The notes under the pieces: model-generated
Told to the model about the DNA's origin: nothing
Seen by the model: only the letters and a program-made list of their open reading frames with translations
Database searches by the model: none
Position numbers and translations under genes: made by a program
Origin: Allopusillimonas ginsengisoli
GTDB lineage: Bacteria > Pseudomonadota > Gammaproteobacteria > Burkholderiales > Burkholderiaceae_B
Assembly (NCBI GenBank): GCA_005239165.1
Contig: RAPG01000011.1
Location: 1 to 64,000, forward strand
Direction: 5' to 3'
Length of the DNA: 64,000 nucleotides
Part shown: positions 35,843 to 44,094 of the stretch, one piece after another
How the letters are laid out: every line of letters begins with the position of its first letter
How positions within the stretch are numbered: position 1 is the first letter of the stretch

Positions 35843-35965
35843 AAATCCACCAAAGGAGGAGGGTGGAGGAGACAACCTTGGCATGTCGGGCTACGAAAGC
35901 AGCTGTTTGCTGCCTGAGCCGAGTGACTGGGGTTAACCCGCTGCAATCACGTTGCGACATCCGAT
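35809..35965 (-). ncRNA. candidate trans-acting small RNA with anti-Shine-Dalgarno loop
   Basis: A free-standing transcription unit can be read on the minus strand: sigma70 promoter (35972-36000), about 157 bases of RNA with no convincing ORF, and a strong terminator (35809-35842). Just before the terminator, a 6-bp hairpin (35846-35867) exposes the loop CUCCUCCUUU, complementary to GGAGG ribosome-binding sites. C-rich CUCCUCC loops are a known trait of several proteobacterial regulatory sRNAs. It sits between the polysaccharide operon and coq7, both transcribed the same way. Confidence 0.6.
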
Positions 35966-35971
35966 AACTGA

Positions 35972-36000
35972 ATTGTATAAGCTACTTTTGTGCGACGCAA
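35972..36000 (-). promoter_or_regulatory. sigma70-like promoter of the candidate small RNA
   Basis: On the minus strand TTGCGT (36000-35995) and TACAAT (35977-35972; 5/6 match) are separated by exactly 17 bp, within an AT-rich stretch. Confidence 0.55.
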
Positions 36001-36124
36001 GATAAAAGAGTTAAAAATATGTAACAAAGCTGTTTTGTTGGGGGTTTGCTACACATACGCCCAAAAAAGCAATAAGGGGTTAACCCTTGAACGTCTCAGA
36101 TAGTAGCGCCTACCCCATCTACCG

Positions 36125-36814
36125 TCAAATGCGGTATGCCGTTGTCGTCATGATTTTGGACATCGCCTTCATCACCAGCCGTGTTGGCCAGGGCAACTTG
36201 TGCGCACCGTGCTCCTCAGCCGTATTGCGATGATGGATTTCGTCATCTCGCATTTGCGCCACGATATCCCGCGAACGTGTGTCTTTCGGGGGCAGCTCAT
36301 GCAAATGCCGGTCAAGATGCTGCTCAACCTGTCTTTCGGTTTCAGCCATAAAACCCAGATTTTTACCGGTACCTGCGCGGCTGGCGATCAAGCCCAGCGA
36401 AAATGAACCCGCATACCATAAGGGATTGAGCAGGCTGGGACGACTCTGCAGCTCGCTGATGCGATCTGCGCACCAGACCAGATGATCGACCTCTTCAGAT
36501 GCCGCTTCGTACAGCACATTTTTAATTGCTGCATCGCCGCAAAAAATAGCCTGACCGCGATATAAAGCCTGCGCGCAGATTTCACCCACATGGTTTACCC
36601 GCATAAGTCCCGCAGCGTGACGAGCCTCTTCGGGTGTTAGCTCAGCCTGCCCCGATGCGGGCTGCTTGCCTGCGGGATTAGGACGGGAGGCCTGCGCTGC
36701 CCCGCTCAATACCTGCGCAGCCCTGCCCAGCTCGCCCAACATAAGGTCGAGCGGATTAAGACGGCGCTCGAAGCGTACCGGAGCCTGGGTTGTTGCAGCA
36801 TTTTCCATGGCCAT
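36125..36814 (-). CDS. coq7: 3-demethoxyubiquinol 3-hydroxylase
   Basis: The 229-residue protein is a di-iron carboxylate hydroxylase. Iron-ligand motifs are visible: Glu in [17 protein letters not shown], ExxH in [15 protein letters not shown] and the C-terminal ExxH in [15 protein letters not shown]. It hydroxylates the ring in the late steps of ubiquinone synthesis, the Proteobacterial alternative to UbiF. '[16 protein letters not shown]' is the conserved start region. Start at 36814 (GGAAGG 5 bases upstream) rather than 36847. The spacer Ala/Pro/Gly-rich tract at residues 50-65 is longer than in many homologues. Confidence 0.95.
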   Translation of the reverse strand: MAMENAATTQAPVRFERRLNPLDLMLGELGRAAQVLSGAAQASRPNPAGKQPASGQAELTPEEARHAAGLMRVNHVGEICAQALYRGQAIFCGDAAIKNVLYEAASEEVDHLVWCADRISELQSRPSLLNPLWYAGSFSLGLIASRAGTGKNLGFMAETERQVEQHLDRHLHELPPKDTRSRDIVAQMRDDEIHHRNTAEEHGAHKLPWPTRLVMKAMSKIMTTTAYRI

Positions 36815-36900
36815 GTCTGCCTTCCTTGAAAAATTAGCTTCACACACTAGGGTGTGGGCTTTGATATGAACCGTTTACGCCAGCATGGCGCATACCTGCA

Positions 36901-37758
36901 TTATTGCAAAAAGCGCCAAATGTAGCGACGACGGGCCCAGAGCCACGCAATCGGCAGAAAAACCGCCAGCACGATCAGGCCCAGGCCGGCGATTTCCTGG
37001 TCGCCCAACAAGTAGAAATTACACAGGCGCTGGGGATTCTCACGGTATAGCATGCCCACAATGGCACTCATCCAGCAAAAATTACCCAGAAAAAACAGCT
37101 GTATCACGTTGTTGGCCCGCAGCGCAGAATCTTGTACCAGCCAGCCTGCGGCCAGAACGCTGACAAATTTGAACACGTCGGCCTGCCCGCTCAGCAATAC
37201 GTCATCAAGGGCTTTAGGAATCATCCAATAAGCACCAATGAACGAACACAGCAGTAACCCCGCAAGGCCGTGCTGGTTCAATTGCGCCCACAGTCCTCCT
37301 TTTTGAGGCCCGCTGGCCTGCGACGCATCAGATATCGCCACCCGGGACCGGGCACGCAAGCGACCTGCGTGTGCCTGCCCTTGTTGCCCTTGTTGCCCTT
37401 GTTGCCCTTGTTGCCCCTGTTGCTCCTGTTGCTCCTGTTGCTCCTGTTGCTCCTGTTGCTCCTGTTGCTCCTGTTGCTCCTGTTGCTCCTGTTGCTCCCG
37501 TTGTGGCGCCCGCAGCGCCCAACCACGCCCCAGCCAGGCACCGGCGATAAAGATAAGTGGAATGTGCACCAGCATGTGCAGAGACATTGAGCGCGTCAGC
37601 AGCTGTTTACTCAACAGCGCGATGATAAGGGCGATCGCACCCGCCCAGCAGAGCGTCTTGCTGCGCCGGGATACATATTGACTGCTGTCCATCCCGCTCC
37701 GTGTCCCGACGAGACGCCCGCGGATACCCATCAGCCATTTCCGCGCTGACTGCCTCAT
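36901..37758 (-). CDS. membrane protein at end of oxidase operon, with EQQ/GQQ repeat
   Basis: The 285-residue protein has about six membrane helices (near 33-52, 60-82, 172-192, 205-220, 225-245, 255-278). Between the second and third is a soluble loop containing nine EQQ and four GQQ units encoded by a 13 x 9-bp array (37381-37497). I recognise no family with confidence; '[19 protein letters not shown]' is faintly like the His-bearing helix of CtaG-type oxidase-assembly proteins. It overlaps the SCO gene by 4 bp (ATGA), so it is made with the oxidase and probably helps its assembly. Confidence 0.75.
   Translation of the reverse strand: MRQSARKWLMGIRGRLVGTRSGMDSSQYVSRRSKTLCWAGAIALIIALLSKQLLTRSMSLHMLVHIPLIFIAGAWLGRGWALRAPQREQQEQQEQQEQQEQQEQQEQQEQQEQQGQQGQQGQQGQQGQAHAGRLRARSRVAISDASQASGPQKGGLWAQLNQHGLAGLLLCSFIGAYWMIPKALDDVLLSGQADVFKFVSVLAAGWLVQDSALRANNVIQLFFLGNFCWMSAIVGMLYRENPQRLCNFYLLGDQEIAGLGLIVLAVFLPIAWLWARRRYIWRFLQ
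37381..37497. repeat. 13 x 9-bp coding array (4 TTGTTGCCC + 9 CTGTTGCTC)
   Basis: Nearly perfect tandem array on the plus strand: four copies of TTGTTGCCC then nine of CTGTTGCTC. Read on the minus strand it codes for nine EQQ then four GQQ triplets. Unit length preserves frame, so copy-number change would only lengthen a loop. Confidence 0.95.
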
Positions 37759-38378
37759 GAGCCTCTCTCATTGAAATAACGCTCAAGCCAGTTCAGCAGT
37801 GTGTCGGTCGTACCGATATCAACTATCTGCACCAGCCTGCCGTCGGGCGTCACGACATGGTAAGCAGCATTATGTTCAAACTGCCCCAGCGGCGCTGGCA
37901 CAACAATGATGCCAAAGGCCTTGAGTGCAGCTTTGCGTTGCGCAGAATCAGTCAGTGTAGCGAAAGACCAGATTTGCGGATCGGCGTGCTGACTGCTTTG
38001 GTAGCGGGCAAGGTAATCTGGGGTGTCGGCGGGGTCAAAACTGAGGCTTAGCAAGCGTACGCGATCATCCAGACCCGTCGACTGCAGCTCCGCCTGCAAC
38101 TGCTGAAGCTCTGAACCCATGGCCAGGCAAATGGAAAAACAACGCGTATACATGAAGTTGACGATGGTCACCCGCCCGTCATCGCGCAAGCTTTGCAGCA
38201 GCTCAGTATGATCGCCGTCGGCAAACGCCAGCGCGGCATCAGGAACAGGCCGCGGATGGCGTTGAATATCGGCACGACGCGCAGCTTCAGTGGTCAGCAC
38301 CGAAAAGCCGTCCGTCTGGGCATACAGGGCACCAATGCCCATGAGGCATGCCAGCAGCACGGCAATCAACATCTTCAT
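37755..38378 (-). CDS. SCO1/SenC-family copper chaperone
   Basis: The 207-residue protein has an N-terminal membrane anchor or signal (MKMLIAVLLACLMGIGALYA) and a thioredoxin-like domain with the Cu-binding C-x3-C in FMYTRCFSICLAMG near 75 and the third ligand His in HNAAYHVVTPDGRL near 165. It delivers copper to the CuB or CuA site during haem-copper oxidase assembly. Start at 38378 (AGGG 8 bases ahead). It is in the cbb3-like oxidase operon, where CuB insertion is needed, and overlaps the next gene by 4 bp. Confidence 0.93.
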   Translation of the reverse strand: MKMLIAVLLACLMGIGALYAQTDGFSVLTTEAARRADIQRHPRPVPDAALAFADGDHTELLQSLRDDGRVTIVNFMYTRCFSICLAMGSELQQLQAELQSTGLDDRVRLLSLSFDPADTPDYLARYQSSQHADPQIWSFATLTDSAQRKAALKAFGIIVVPAPLGQFEHNAAYHVVTPDGRLVQIVDIGTTDTLLNWLERYFNERGS

Positions 38379-38432
38379 GACATATCCCTGCAAGGTGACG
38401 TCGCGCGTCGCGCGCCATCACCTCAAAACGGC

Positions 38433-39029
38433 CTACTTCATCGCATCAAGCTCGGCGTCGCCGTTCCATGGCGCTTCATGATCAGCGGTTTTCTCGCGCT
38501 CGGCCTTGACCATATCCGCATCCACCTCATCTGCACTATTGCCAAAGCTGGTTCGTATATGGCTGACCACCGCAGCAATCTCCGCATCACTGAGTTTGTC
38601 TTTGAAGGTAGGCATTGCACCGTTGTACTTCGTGCCCTCAACCGTCAGCTCACCCGTAATGCCGTGCAAAACAATTTGTACCGTGACTTCAGGCTTGCCA
38701 GTCACCCACTCGGAAACAGCCAGTGGTGGAAACACACCTGGCAGGCCTTTACCCGTTGCCTGATGACAGGCAACGCAGTGGGCTGTGTACAACTGCCCCC
38801 CATCTACTTTGCCGCCCGCTCCTGCCGAGGCAACATGGAAATCAGCGGCTATCCGGTTGTCGCCATACTGTGCTGGCACATCCTGATAATTAAGGGCCAG
38901 ATAGGAAATTGCCCAGATAAACAGGCCAGATACGATAAGAATGACCACCCACGGCACCGGACGATTACCTTCGTACGGTTCCGGCATCTCGCGACGCTGG
39001 GCATCAGTTTTTTTGGATGCATCAGACAT
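38433..39029 (-). CDS. monohaem cytochrome c subunit of cbb3-like oxidase
   Basis: The 198-residue protein has one membrane helix near the N-terminus (WVVILIVSGLFIWAISYLAL, about 27-47) and one class-I cytochrome c domain with HCVACHQATG near 90, the 'PGVFPPLAVSEWVTG' loop and a probable Met ligand in GAMPTFKDKL. It occupies the place of the dihaem CcoP (usually about 300 residues) in cbb3 oxidases but has a single CxxCH, so it is a simplified electron-entry subunit. The gene starts 4 bases after ccoO ends. The C-terminus is acidic (AEREKTADHEAPWNGDAELD). Confidence 0.92.
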   Translation of the reverse strand: MSDASKKTDAQRREMPEPYEGNRPVPWVVILIVSGLFIWAISYLALNYQDVPAQYGDNRIAADFHVASAGAGGKVDGGQLYTAHCVACHQATGKGLPGVFPPLAVSEWVTGKPEVTVQIVLHGITGELTVEGTKYNGAMPTFKDKLSDAEIAAVVSHIRTSFGNSADEVDADMVKAEREKTADHEAPWNGDAELDAMK

Positions 39030-39033
39030 CTCG

Positions 39034-39849
39034 TTACCCCTTGCTTGCCAGCGATTGGTCGGCAGCCGGCGTGTTTACACCCGCCGTCTCTTTCTCGGCT
39101 GCATTAGCCACGGCGCCGCTGCTTTTCGCTGCGGCATCGCCTTGCCGCGCCAGGTCTTTCTGGCTGGCCTTAATTCCTTCGGCCGCACCCTGTGTCTTGC
39201 CAGCGTCATCAGGTGCTACAGCCTTATCAGCGTCAGAAGCATTGTCTGCGGGAGGCTCCTCCCGCAGACCGGGCGGCGGGTCGATGGGATAAGTGCGATC
39301 AAGCGACAGCAGATAGGCTACAAGGTCCAGCGCCTCAGGTCTGGCAACAACCACTTTTCCAGGCGGCTCGTAGCCTGGTGGAAGGTTGATAACCTTATCC
39401 CCCTTCTCTGCCTTGTCCTTGATTTCAAAAAGAAAGGGGTACGAGGGCATGATGCTGCCTGGCGTATACGCCCGGGGTTGATACAAGTGGCCAAGATTCC
39501 AGTCAGCACTTGGCTGGCGGGCTCCGATGTTTAGCAGATCGGGCCCAGTGCGCATCGTACCCAGCAGATGCGGGTGATCATAATAGTAGTCACCCGCTAC
39601 CGGCGCGCGACCCCAGCCCCGTTTGAAGTCAGGCGCCTGCGACTGCGAGCGCGGTTGCTGGGTATGGCAGTACACACAGCCATTCTCAATATACTGCTGA
39701 CGTCCGCGCAATTCCTGCGAGGTATAAGGCTTGAGCCCCTTGGGTGGCTTGACGTCAGACAGCTGCATAAACGGCAGCACAACCAGCGTGGCGGTCGCCA
39801 GCGCCAGCGTCACCATGGCGCCACTCAGAAGTTTGTATTCGCTTTCCAT
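39034..39849 (-). CDS. ccoO: cbb3-type oxidase subunit II (CcoO/FixO-like)
   Basis: The 271-residue protein is anchored by an N-terminal helix (GAMVTLALATATLVVLPFMQ) and carries one haem c: CVYCHTQQPRSQ near 58, with the distal Met in PGSIMPSYPFLF near 130. 'RGWGRAPVAGDYYYDHPHLLG' and 'TMRTGPDLLNIGARQ' are standard CcoO. It passes electrons to the catalytic subunit. After residue 190 there is an 80-residue Ala/Asp/Lys-rich extension not typical of FixO. Two bases separate it from ccoN. Confidence 0.95.
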   Translation of the reverse strand: MESEYKLLSGAMVTLALATATLVVLPFMQLSDVKPPKGLKPYTSQELRGRQQYIENGCVYCHTQQPRSQSQAPDFKRGWGRAPVAGDYYYDHPHLLGTMRTGPDLLNIGARQPSADWNLGHLYQPRAYTPGSIMPSYPFLFEIKDKAEKGDKVINLPPGYEPPGKVVVARPEALDLVAYLLSLDRTYPIDPPPGLREEPPADNASDADKAVAPDDAGKTQGAAEGIKASQKDLARQGDAAAKSSGAVANAAEKETAGVNTPAADQSLASKG

Positions 39850-39851
39850 GA

Positions 39852-41525
39852 TCAGGCCTCCACAACCACAGCCTGGTCGGAAGGCAGACTACGTGAATGA
39901 AATATGGCTGGTCCGATGCGCTTGCGGCCATATCGTAATGCCATCGCGGCAAAATGAGCGGCAAACACCACGTGTCCCAGCGTCATCAGGCTACCACCGA
40001 GCGTGCGCGATTCCAGATAAGGAATAGTGATTCTGACCGACTCCATAAATGGGAGCGTGGAGTCGAGCATTGCCAGGCCCTGCAGCCAGCCGCCTATGGA
40101 AAGCCCGACAAAATAAATACCAAAACCTATGACCACCAGCCAGAAATGCAGAGAGATAAGTTTTGGGTAAGGCCACTCCCAGGACATGACACGCGGCATG
40201 ACAAAGTAGATGGCCCCGAACATGGTCAACGAGAAGAAGGCATACAGGCCCAGGTGAGCGTGGGCCACTGTGAAGTGCGTAAAGTGGGCCACCGTGCTGA
40301 CGGCGCGCAGCGCCTCAAACGATCCTTCCAGCGAGCTGAGGGTGTACATCATGCCGCCCAGCACGATGAAACGCAGCGTGGGTGAATAGATTAGCGTCTT
40401 GAAATGATGCCGCATGGTCATGTGCTGGTTTACTGAAAAAGCCAGAACCGGAACAATCATCATCATGCTTTGCACGATAGACAGCGTGATCAGCCAGCCC
40501 GGCACAGGCCCGCCGACAAGGTGATGCCCCCCAACCTGGCCATAGAAAAACGCCAGCGCCCAGAAGCCCAGCAGGGACAGGTTGTACGACTGGATGGGAC
40601 GCCCAATAATCTTGGGCAAAAAGTAATAAATAGAAGCCAGCGCGATAGGCGTGTAAAACAGCCCGAGCACATTATGGCCAAACCACCAGTTCATGGTGGC
40701 CTGTTCGACCCCAAAGTGCACGCCGGGAAGGTTGCCCACCAGAAACAGTACCGGAAACCAGAACAGTGCTGCACCCATGTACCAGACCGATACATACAAA
40801 TGCTTTACTTTGCGGTTGGCCAGTGTGAACACCAGCGGCAAGGCAATCAGCGCGCCACCGATGACAAACAGAATATCGACCTGCCATGGAATCTCAAGCC
40901 ACTCAAGACCGTCATTAAAGCCTGCAGCGATACTACCCAGACCGGCAATAAGTGCCGCATTCCACAACATGGCCCCAAGCAGTGCGAACCGAGCGCCAAC
41001 CAGTGGAGTTTTGAGCAGACGCGGAATAATCCACAACGAAATACCAAAAGCTGCCATGGGCGCCCAGCCATAGGCAACGCCGTTAAGATGCAATGTGCGT
41101 ATGCGCCCAAACGTCAGCCAGGCCTGCTCTGTAAGAAAGTCTGGCGAATGCAGTTTGATCGAACTGATCAGGCCCGCAGCAGATGCAAAAATCAGCCAGA
41201 CCACCGCACAGGACAAAAACACAAAAACCACCCAGGCGGATGATTGATCAGCCTGCACACGTGCGGCCAATTCGGCCTCGGCCTCGGCCTTAGACACAGT
41301 CGAGACATCGCCTGTGTACGTGTCGTCAACCGTTTTTTGCAGCGCGCGATGCTGTTCGGCCGTGGCGGCCGGCTCTTCAATCTTGCCGATCTCACCTTCA
41401 GAGAAGATAACGTTAGCGGCGGCTGGGTTGTCATCAAACAGTTGATGTCGCAGCGACCAGATGAAGATGAATAGACCTGTTACCGACACAATAAAGGTCA
41501 GCAACAGTATGGTGATGGTATTCAT
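39852..41525 (-). CDS. ccoN: cbb3-type oxidase catalytic subunit with CcoS-like N-terminus
   Basis: The 557-residue protein is longer than typical CcoN (about 475). Residues 1-45 (MNTITILLLTFIVSVTGLFI then FIWSLRHQLFDDNPAAANVIF) look like CcoS, the small maturation protein with a single helix followed by FDD...ILF. A charged linker (about 45-95) leads to the 12-helix haem-copper core. Haem b and CuB ligands are visible: His in TLHLNGVAYG near 145, the CuB His in GHNVLGLFYTPI near 290, the paired HH in GQVGGHHLVGG near 335, and the haem histidines in HFTHFTVAHAHLG near 425. The terminal oxidase reduces O2 at high affinity. Start at 41525 (the frame extends to 41579). Confidence 0.92.
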   Translation of the reverse strand: MNTITILLLTFIVSVTGLFIFIWSLRHQLFDDNPAAANVIFSEGEIGKIEEPAATAEQHRALQKTVDDTYTGDVSTVSKAEAEAELAARVQADQSSAWVVFVFLSCAVVWLIFASAAGLISSIKLHSPDFLTEQAWLTFGRIRTLHLNGVAYGWAPMAAFGISLWIIPRLLKTPLVGARFALLGAMLWNAALIAGLGSIAAGFNDGLEWLEIPWQVDILFVIGGALIALPLVFTLANRKVKHLYVSVWYMGAALFWFPVLFLVGNLPGVHFGVEQATMNWWFGHNVLGLFYTPIALASIYYFLPKIIGRPIQSYNLSLLGFWALAFFYGQVGGHHLVGGPVPGWLITLSIVQSMMMIVPVLAFSVNQHMTMRHHFKTLIYSPTLRFIVLGGMMYTLSSLEGSFEALRAVSTVAHFTHFTVAHAHLGLYAFFSLTMFGAIYFVMPRVMSWEWPYPKLISLHFWLVVIGFGIYFVGLSIGGWLQGLAMLDSTLPFMESVRITIPYLESRTLGGSLMTLGHVVFAAHFAAMALRYGRKRIGPAIFHSRSLPSDQAVVVEA

Positions 41526-41917
41526 GTGGGATTCCTGGGCGGAGGCTGAAAAACAAAAACTGGTGCGCCATGCACGCACATATGGAATTGTTTCAGATTA
41601 AAACGTTTAAGATAATACGATATCAGCTTGATGTACTGCGTGAAAACCCTGATAAGTTTACTGTCTTTGTAGTAATTTTGAACTTATTGGGTTATTTAAA
41701 CGCTCAGGCGCGCGCTGGATAAACATACGTGCATACGAGGTAACGGAAAACGCCCCGATAACAGCGATGCCGGTCAGGCCACAGCCGTTATTCTTCTTTG
41801 CACTCGACGTGACAGAGACACCGCAAATAGTAGTTAACATCGCAGCCTCGAACGCCCGTTTCGATATTTGTGTCGGCTTCGGTATCATTAACGCTTATTT
41901 CAATCCAGGAAACTATC
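41526..41917. other. AT-rich divergent promoter region of oxidase and OsmC-like genes
   Basis: About 390 bases between divergent genes, with AT-rich segments at 41590-41720. By position the oxidase promoter is here. I looked for an FNR/ANR box (TTGAT-N4-ATCAA) and found only half-sites, so oxygen regulation is not claimed. Confidence 0.45.
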
Positions 41918-42340
41918 ATGGAATGCACGATCGACTGGGGCGGTCCCGAAGGCATGCTGTTTGTGGCGCGAACGGGCAGCGGGCATGTAACAGCCATGGA
42001 TGGCGCCCCTGATGGCGGCGGCAACAATCTTGCACCTCGTCCTATGGAAATGCTGCTTACGGGCGCTGGCGGCTGCGCCGCATATGACGTCGTACTTATC
42101 CTCAAACGAGGACGGCATCAAGTCACCCAGTGTCAGGTAAAACTTACCAGTGAGCGGGCCGACACTGACCCCAAGGTGTTCACCAAAATCCATTTCGCAT
42201 TTGCAGTCAGCGGCAAAAACCTGCCCCAGGCAGCCGTAGAGCGGGCCGTGCAACTGTCACACGAAAAATACTGCTCGGCGTCAGCCATGCTGGCCAAAAC
42301 CGCCGAGATCACCCACTCTGTTACCGTCCTCGAGGGCTGA
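41918..42340 (+). CDS. OsmC-family peroxiredoxin-like protein (YhfA type)
   Basis: The 140-residue protein has the OsmC fold with the two reactive cysteines: the first in [12 protein letters not shown] near 55 and the second in [13 protein letters not shown] near 118. '[14 protein letters not shown]' before the first Cys is standard. The YhfA subgroup is widespread in Proteobacteria; OsmC/Ohr relatives reduce organic hydroperoxides, but activity is not established for this subgroup. The ATG at 41918 has AGGA ahead. It is 10 bp before thyA and may share a transcript with thyA and folA. Confidence 0.9.
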   Translation: MECTIDWGGPEGMLFVARTGSGHVTAMDGAPDGGGNNLAPRPMEMLLTGAGGCAAYDVVLILKRGRHQVTQCQVKLTSERADTDPKVFTKIHFAFAVSGKNLPQAAVERAVQLSHEKYCSASAMLAKTAEITHSVTVLEG

Positions 42341-42350
42341 GTCTCACCTT

Positions 42351-43145
42351 ATGCACCAATACGAAGATTTCATGCGCCATGTGTATGAACACGGCGTTCA
42401 CAAGGCCGACCGCACCGGCACAGGCACACGCTCGGTATTCGGTTACCAGATGCGATTCAACCTTGCCGAAGGCTTTCCGCTCATCACCACCAAAAAACTG
42501 CATACCAAAAGCATTTTCATCGAGTTGCTGTGGTTTTTGCAGGGGGGTTCCAATGTGCGCTGGCTGCAAGAGCGTGGCGTCAGCATCTGGAACGAGTGGG
42601 CCGCCCCAGACGGCGAGCTAGGCCCGGTCTATGGCGTGCAGTGGCGTTCCTGGCCCACACCCGATGGTGGCCATATTGACCAGATATCCCAGCTTGTTGA
42701 GCAGATCCGCCAAAACCCCGACTCACGACGTCTTATTGTGTCTGCCTGGAATGTCTCCGACATACCGCGCATGGCGCTGCCGCCATGCCACGCCTTCTTC
42801 CAGTTTTATGTGGCCGAGGGCAAGTTGTCGTGCCAGCTATACCAGCGCAGTGCCGACATATTTCTGGGCGTACCCTTTAATATCGCCAGCTATGCCCTGC
42901 TCACCCACATGATTGCGCAGCAGTGCGACCTTGAGGTGGGTGACTTTATCTGGACTGGCGGCGACTGTCATCTTTACAGCAATCATTTCGATCAGGTCGA
43001 ACTACAGCTGTCGCGCGAGCCACGGGCCTACCCCAAGCTCACCATCCATCGCAAACCCGACTCGCTCTTTGATTACCAATACGAAGACTTCGAGATCAGC
43101 CAATACGACCCACATCCGCATATCAAGGCGCCTGTTGCCGTTTAG
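42351..43145 (+). CDS. thyA: thymidylate synthase
   Basis: The 264-residue protein equals E. coli ThyA in length. The catalytic Cys is in [13 protein letters not shown] near 146. '[17 protein letters not shown]' near 20 carries a phosphate-binding Arg, '[18 protein letters not shown]' near 165-185 the second phosphate Arg, and '[13 protein letters not shown]' near 205 the folate/dUMP contacts. It methylates dUMP to dTMP using methylene-tetrahydrofolate, producing dihydrofolate for the folA product downstream. The gene precedes folA as in many bacteria. Confidence 0.98.
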   Translation: MHQYEDFMRHVYEHGVHKADRTGTGTRSVFGYQMRFNLAEGFPLITTKKLHTKSIFIELLWFLQGGSNVRWLQERGVSIWNEWAAPDGELGPVYGVQWRSWPTPDGGHIDQISQLVEQIRQNPDSRRLIVSAWNVSDIPRMALPPCHAFFQFYVAEGKLSCQLYQRSADIFLGVPFNIASYALLTHMIAQQCDLEVGDFIWTGGDCHLYSNHFDQVELQLSREPRAYPKLTIHRKPDSLFDYQYEDFEISQYDPHPHIKAPVAV

Positions 43146-43160
43146 CACTTGTCCAGCAAC

Positions 43161-43193
43161 ACACTTCCGGCTGCTGGCGCACGCCGGAAGTGT
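43161..43193. terminator. hairpin between thyA and folA
   Basis: An 11-bp perfect stem (ACACTTCCGGC / GCCGGAAGTGT) with an 11-base loop lies 16 bases after thyA. No T-tract follows on either strand, so it may attenuate or protect the mRNA rather than terminate it. Confidence 0.45.
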
Positions 43194-43321
43194 GGGCACC
43201 TGATAGCCGGTCCCGGGCAAATCACCATCCCTACCAAGACGGGGCTCCACACGCGGCCACTGTGGCAAGGTGGTTCTGGTATAAAGAAGCGGCCCTAACT
43301 TTCTCTCTTATACCTACGCCT

Positions 43322-43822
43322 ATGCCTATGCCCCTCATACAGCTCGTCGTTGCTTACTCCGACAATCGCGTCATCGGGCGCGACAACGCCCTGCCCTGGC
43401 GTCTGCCCAGCGATCTGGCTCATTTCAAACGCTCCACGTTTGGCAACCCTATCGTCATGGGGCGCAACACATGGGAATCGCTGGGTCGTCCTTTACCGGG
43501 CCGGCTCAATATCGTGATCAGCCGCAACCCCAATTACCAGCCGCCTGGCGCGAGCGTATACACCTCGCTCGACGAGGCCTTGGCTGCTTGTGCCGAGGTA
43601 TCGGCCGAAAAAATCAGCGTCATCGGCGGCGAGCAGATATTTCGCCCTGCTCTGGATGTGGCTGACCGCATTGTCGCCACCGAAATCCATGCGGAGTTTG
43701 AAGGTGATGCCTGGTTCCCGGCGCTTGATCCGCAGATATGGGAAGAGACCGAACGGCTGCCCCAACCACCAGAGAATGGGCTGGAATTTGATTTTGTGGA
43801 ATATGCGCGTAAGCAAGAATAA
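43322..43822 (+). CDS. folA: dihydrofolate reductase
   Basis: The 166-residue enzyme reduces dihydrofolate to tetrahydrofolate with NADPH. Seen: 'VVAYSDNRVIGRDNALPWRLPSDLAHFKRST' (the W-x-L-P-x-D active site with the catalytic Asp near 30), 'VMGRNTWESLGRPLPGRLNIVISRN' (NADPH site near 45-65), and 'KISVIGGEQIFRPAL' near 98. The start is unclear: two Met codons two residues apart (43322 and 43328) lack a strong ribosome-binding site, and the frame is open to 43190. It follows thyA and completes the dTMP-folate cycle. Confidence 0.95.
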   Translation: MPMPLIQLVVAYSDNRVIGRDNALPWRLPSDLAHFKRSTFGNPIVMGRNTWESLGRPLPGRLNIVISRNPNYQPPGASVYTSLDEALAACAEVSAEKISVIGGEQIFRPALDVADRIVATEIHAEFEGDAWFPALDPQIWEETERLPQPPENGLEFDFVEYARKQE

Positions 43823-43829
43823 GCGCGAT

Positions 43830-43850
43830 CTAGTACCTCAACCGTACTAG
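43830..43850. promoter_or_regulatory. perfect 7-bp inverted repeat CTAGTAC-N7-GTACTAG
   Basis: The repeat lies 7 bases after folA and about 245 bases before the RraA-like gene. A related CCCCTAG word follows at 43856-43862. Symmetric sites like this often bind dimeric regulators; as a terminator it lacks a T-tract. Confidence 0.45.
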
Positions 43851-44094
43851 GACTTTCCCCTAGCAGACTTAGAATCCGCACCAACGTTGTGCGTAACGAT
43901 GGCATGTACTGTGTCGGCCTTGAGCGCCTTAAAAAACGGTGCAGCCATTTGATTTATATAGCATTTATTCATTTCTAAACCTGCTTTGCCAGTCAAATAC
44001 AAGCAATCATTCCTATAAGGAATATAAAAACCAGAGTTTTATTCCCTTTATAGCCGTTAGCGTCGTATGCATCATGTATTTAAGGAGCCCGCAT

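Noticed and set aside
35888..35941. 17-codon plus-strand ORF with a GGAGG ribosome-binding site opposite the candidate sRNA
   Set aside because: No promoter or terminator supports plus-strand expression; the nine-T terminator reads the other way. Strand remains to be tested.
38193..39107. 304-codon plus-strand ORF opposite SCO and cytochrome genes
   Set aside because: Antisense shadow; the minus-strand genes have heme and copper motifs.
41600..41700. FNR/ANR box upstream of the cbb3-like operon
   Set aside because: Only half-sites (TTGAT) are present, not the full inverted repeat.
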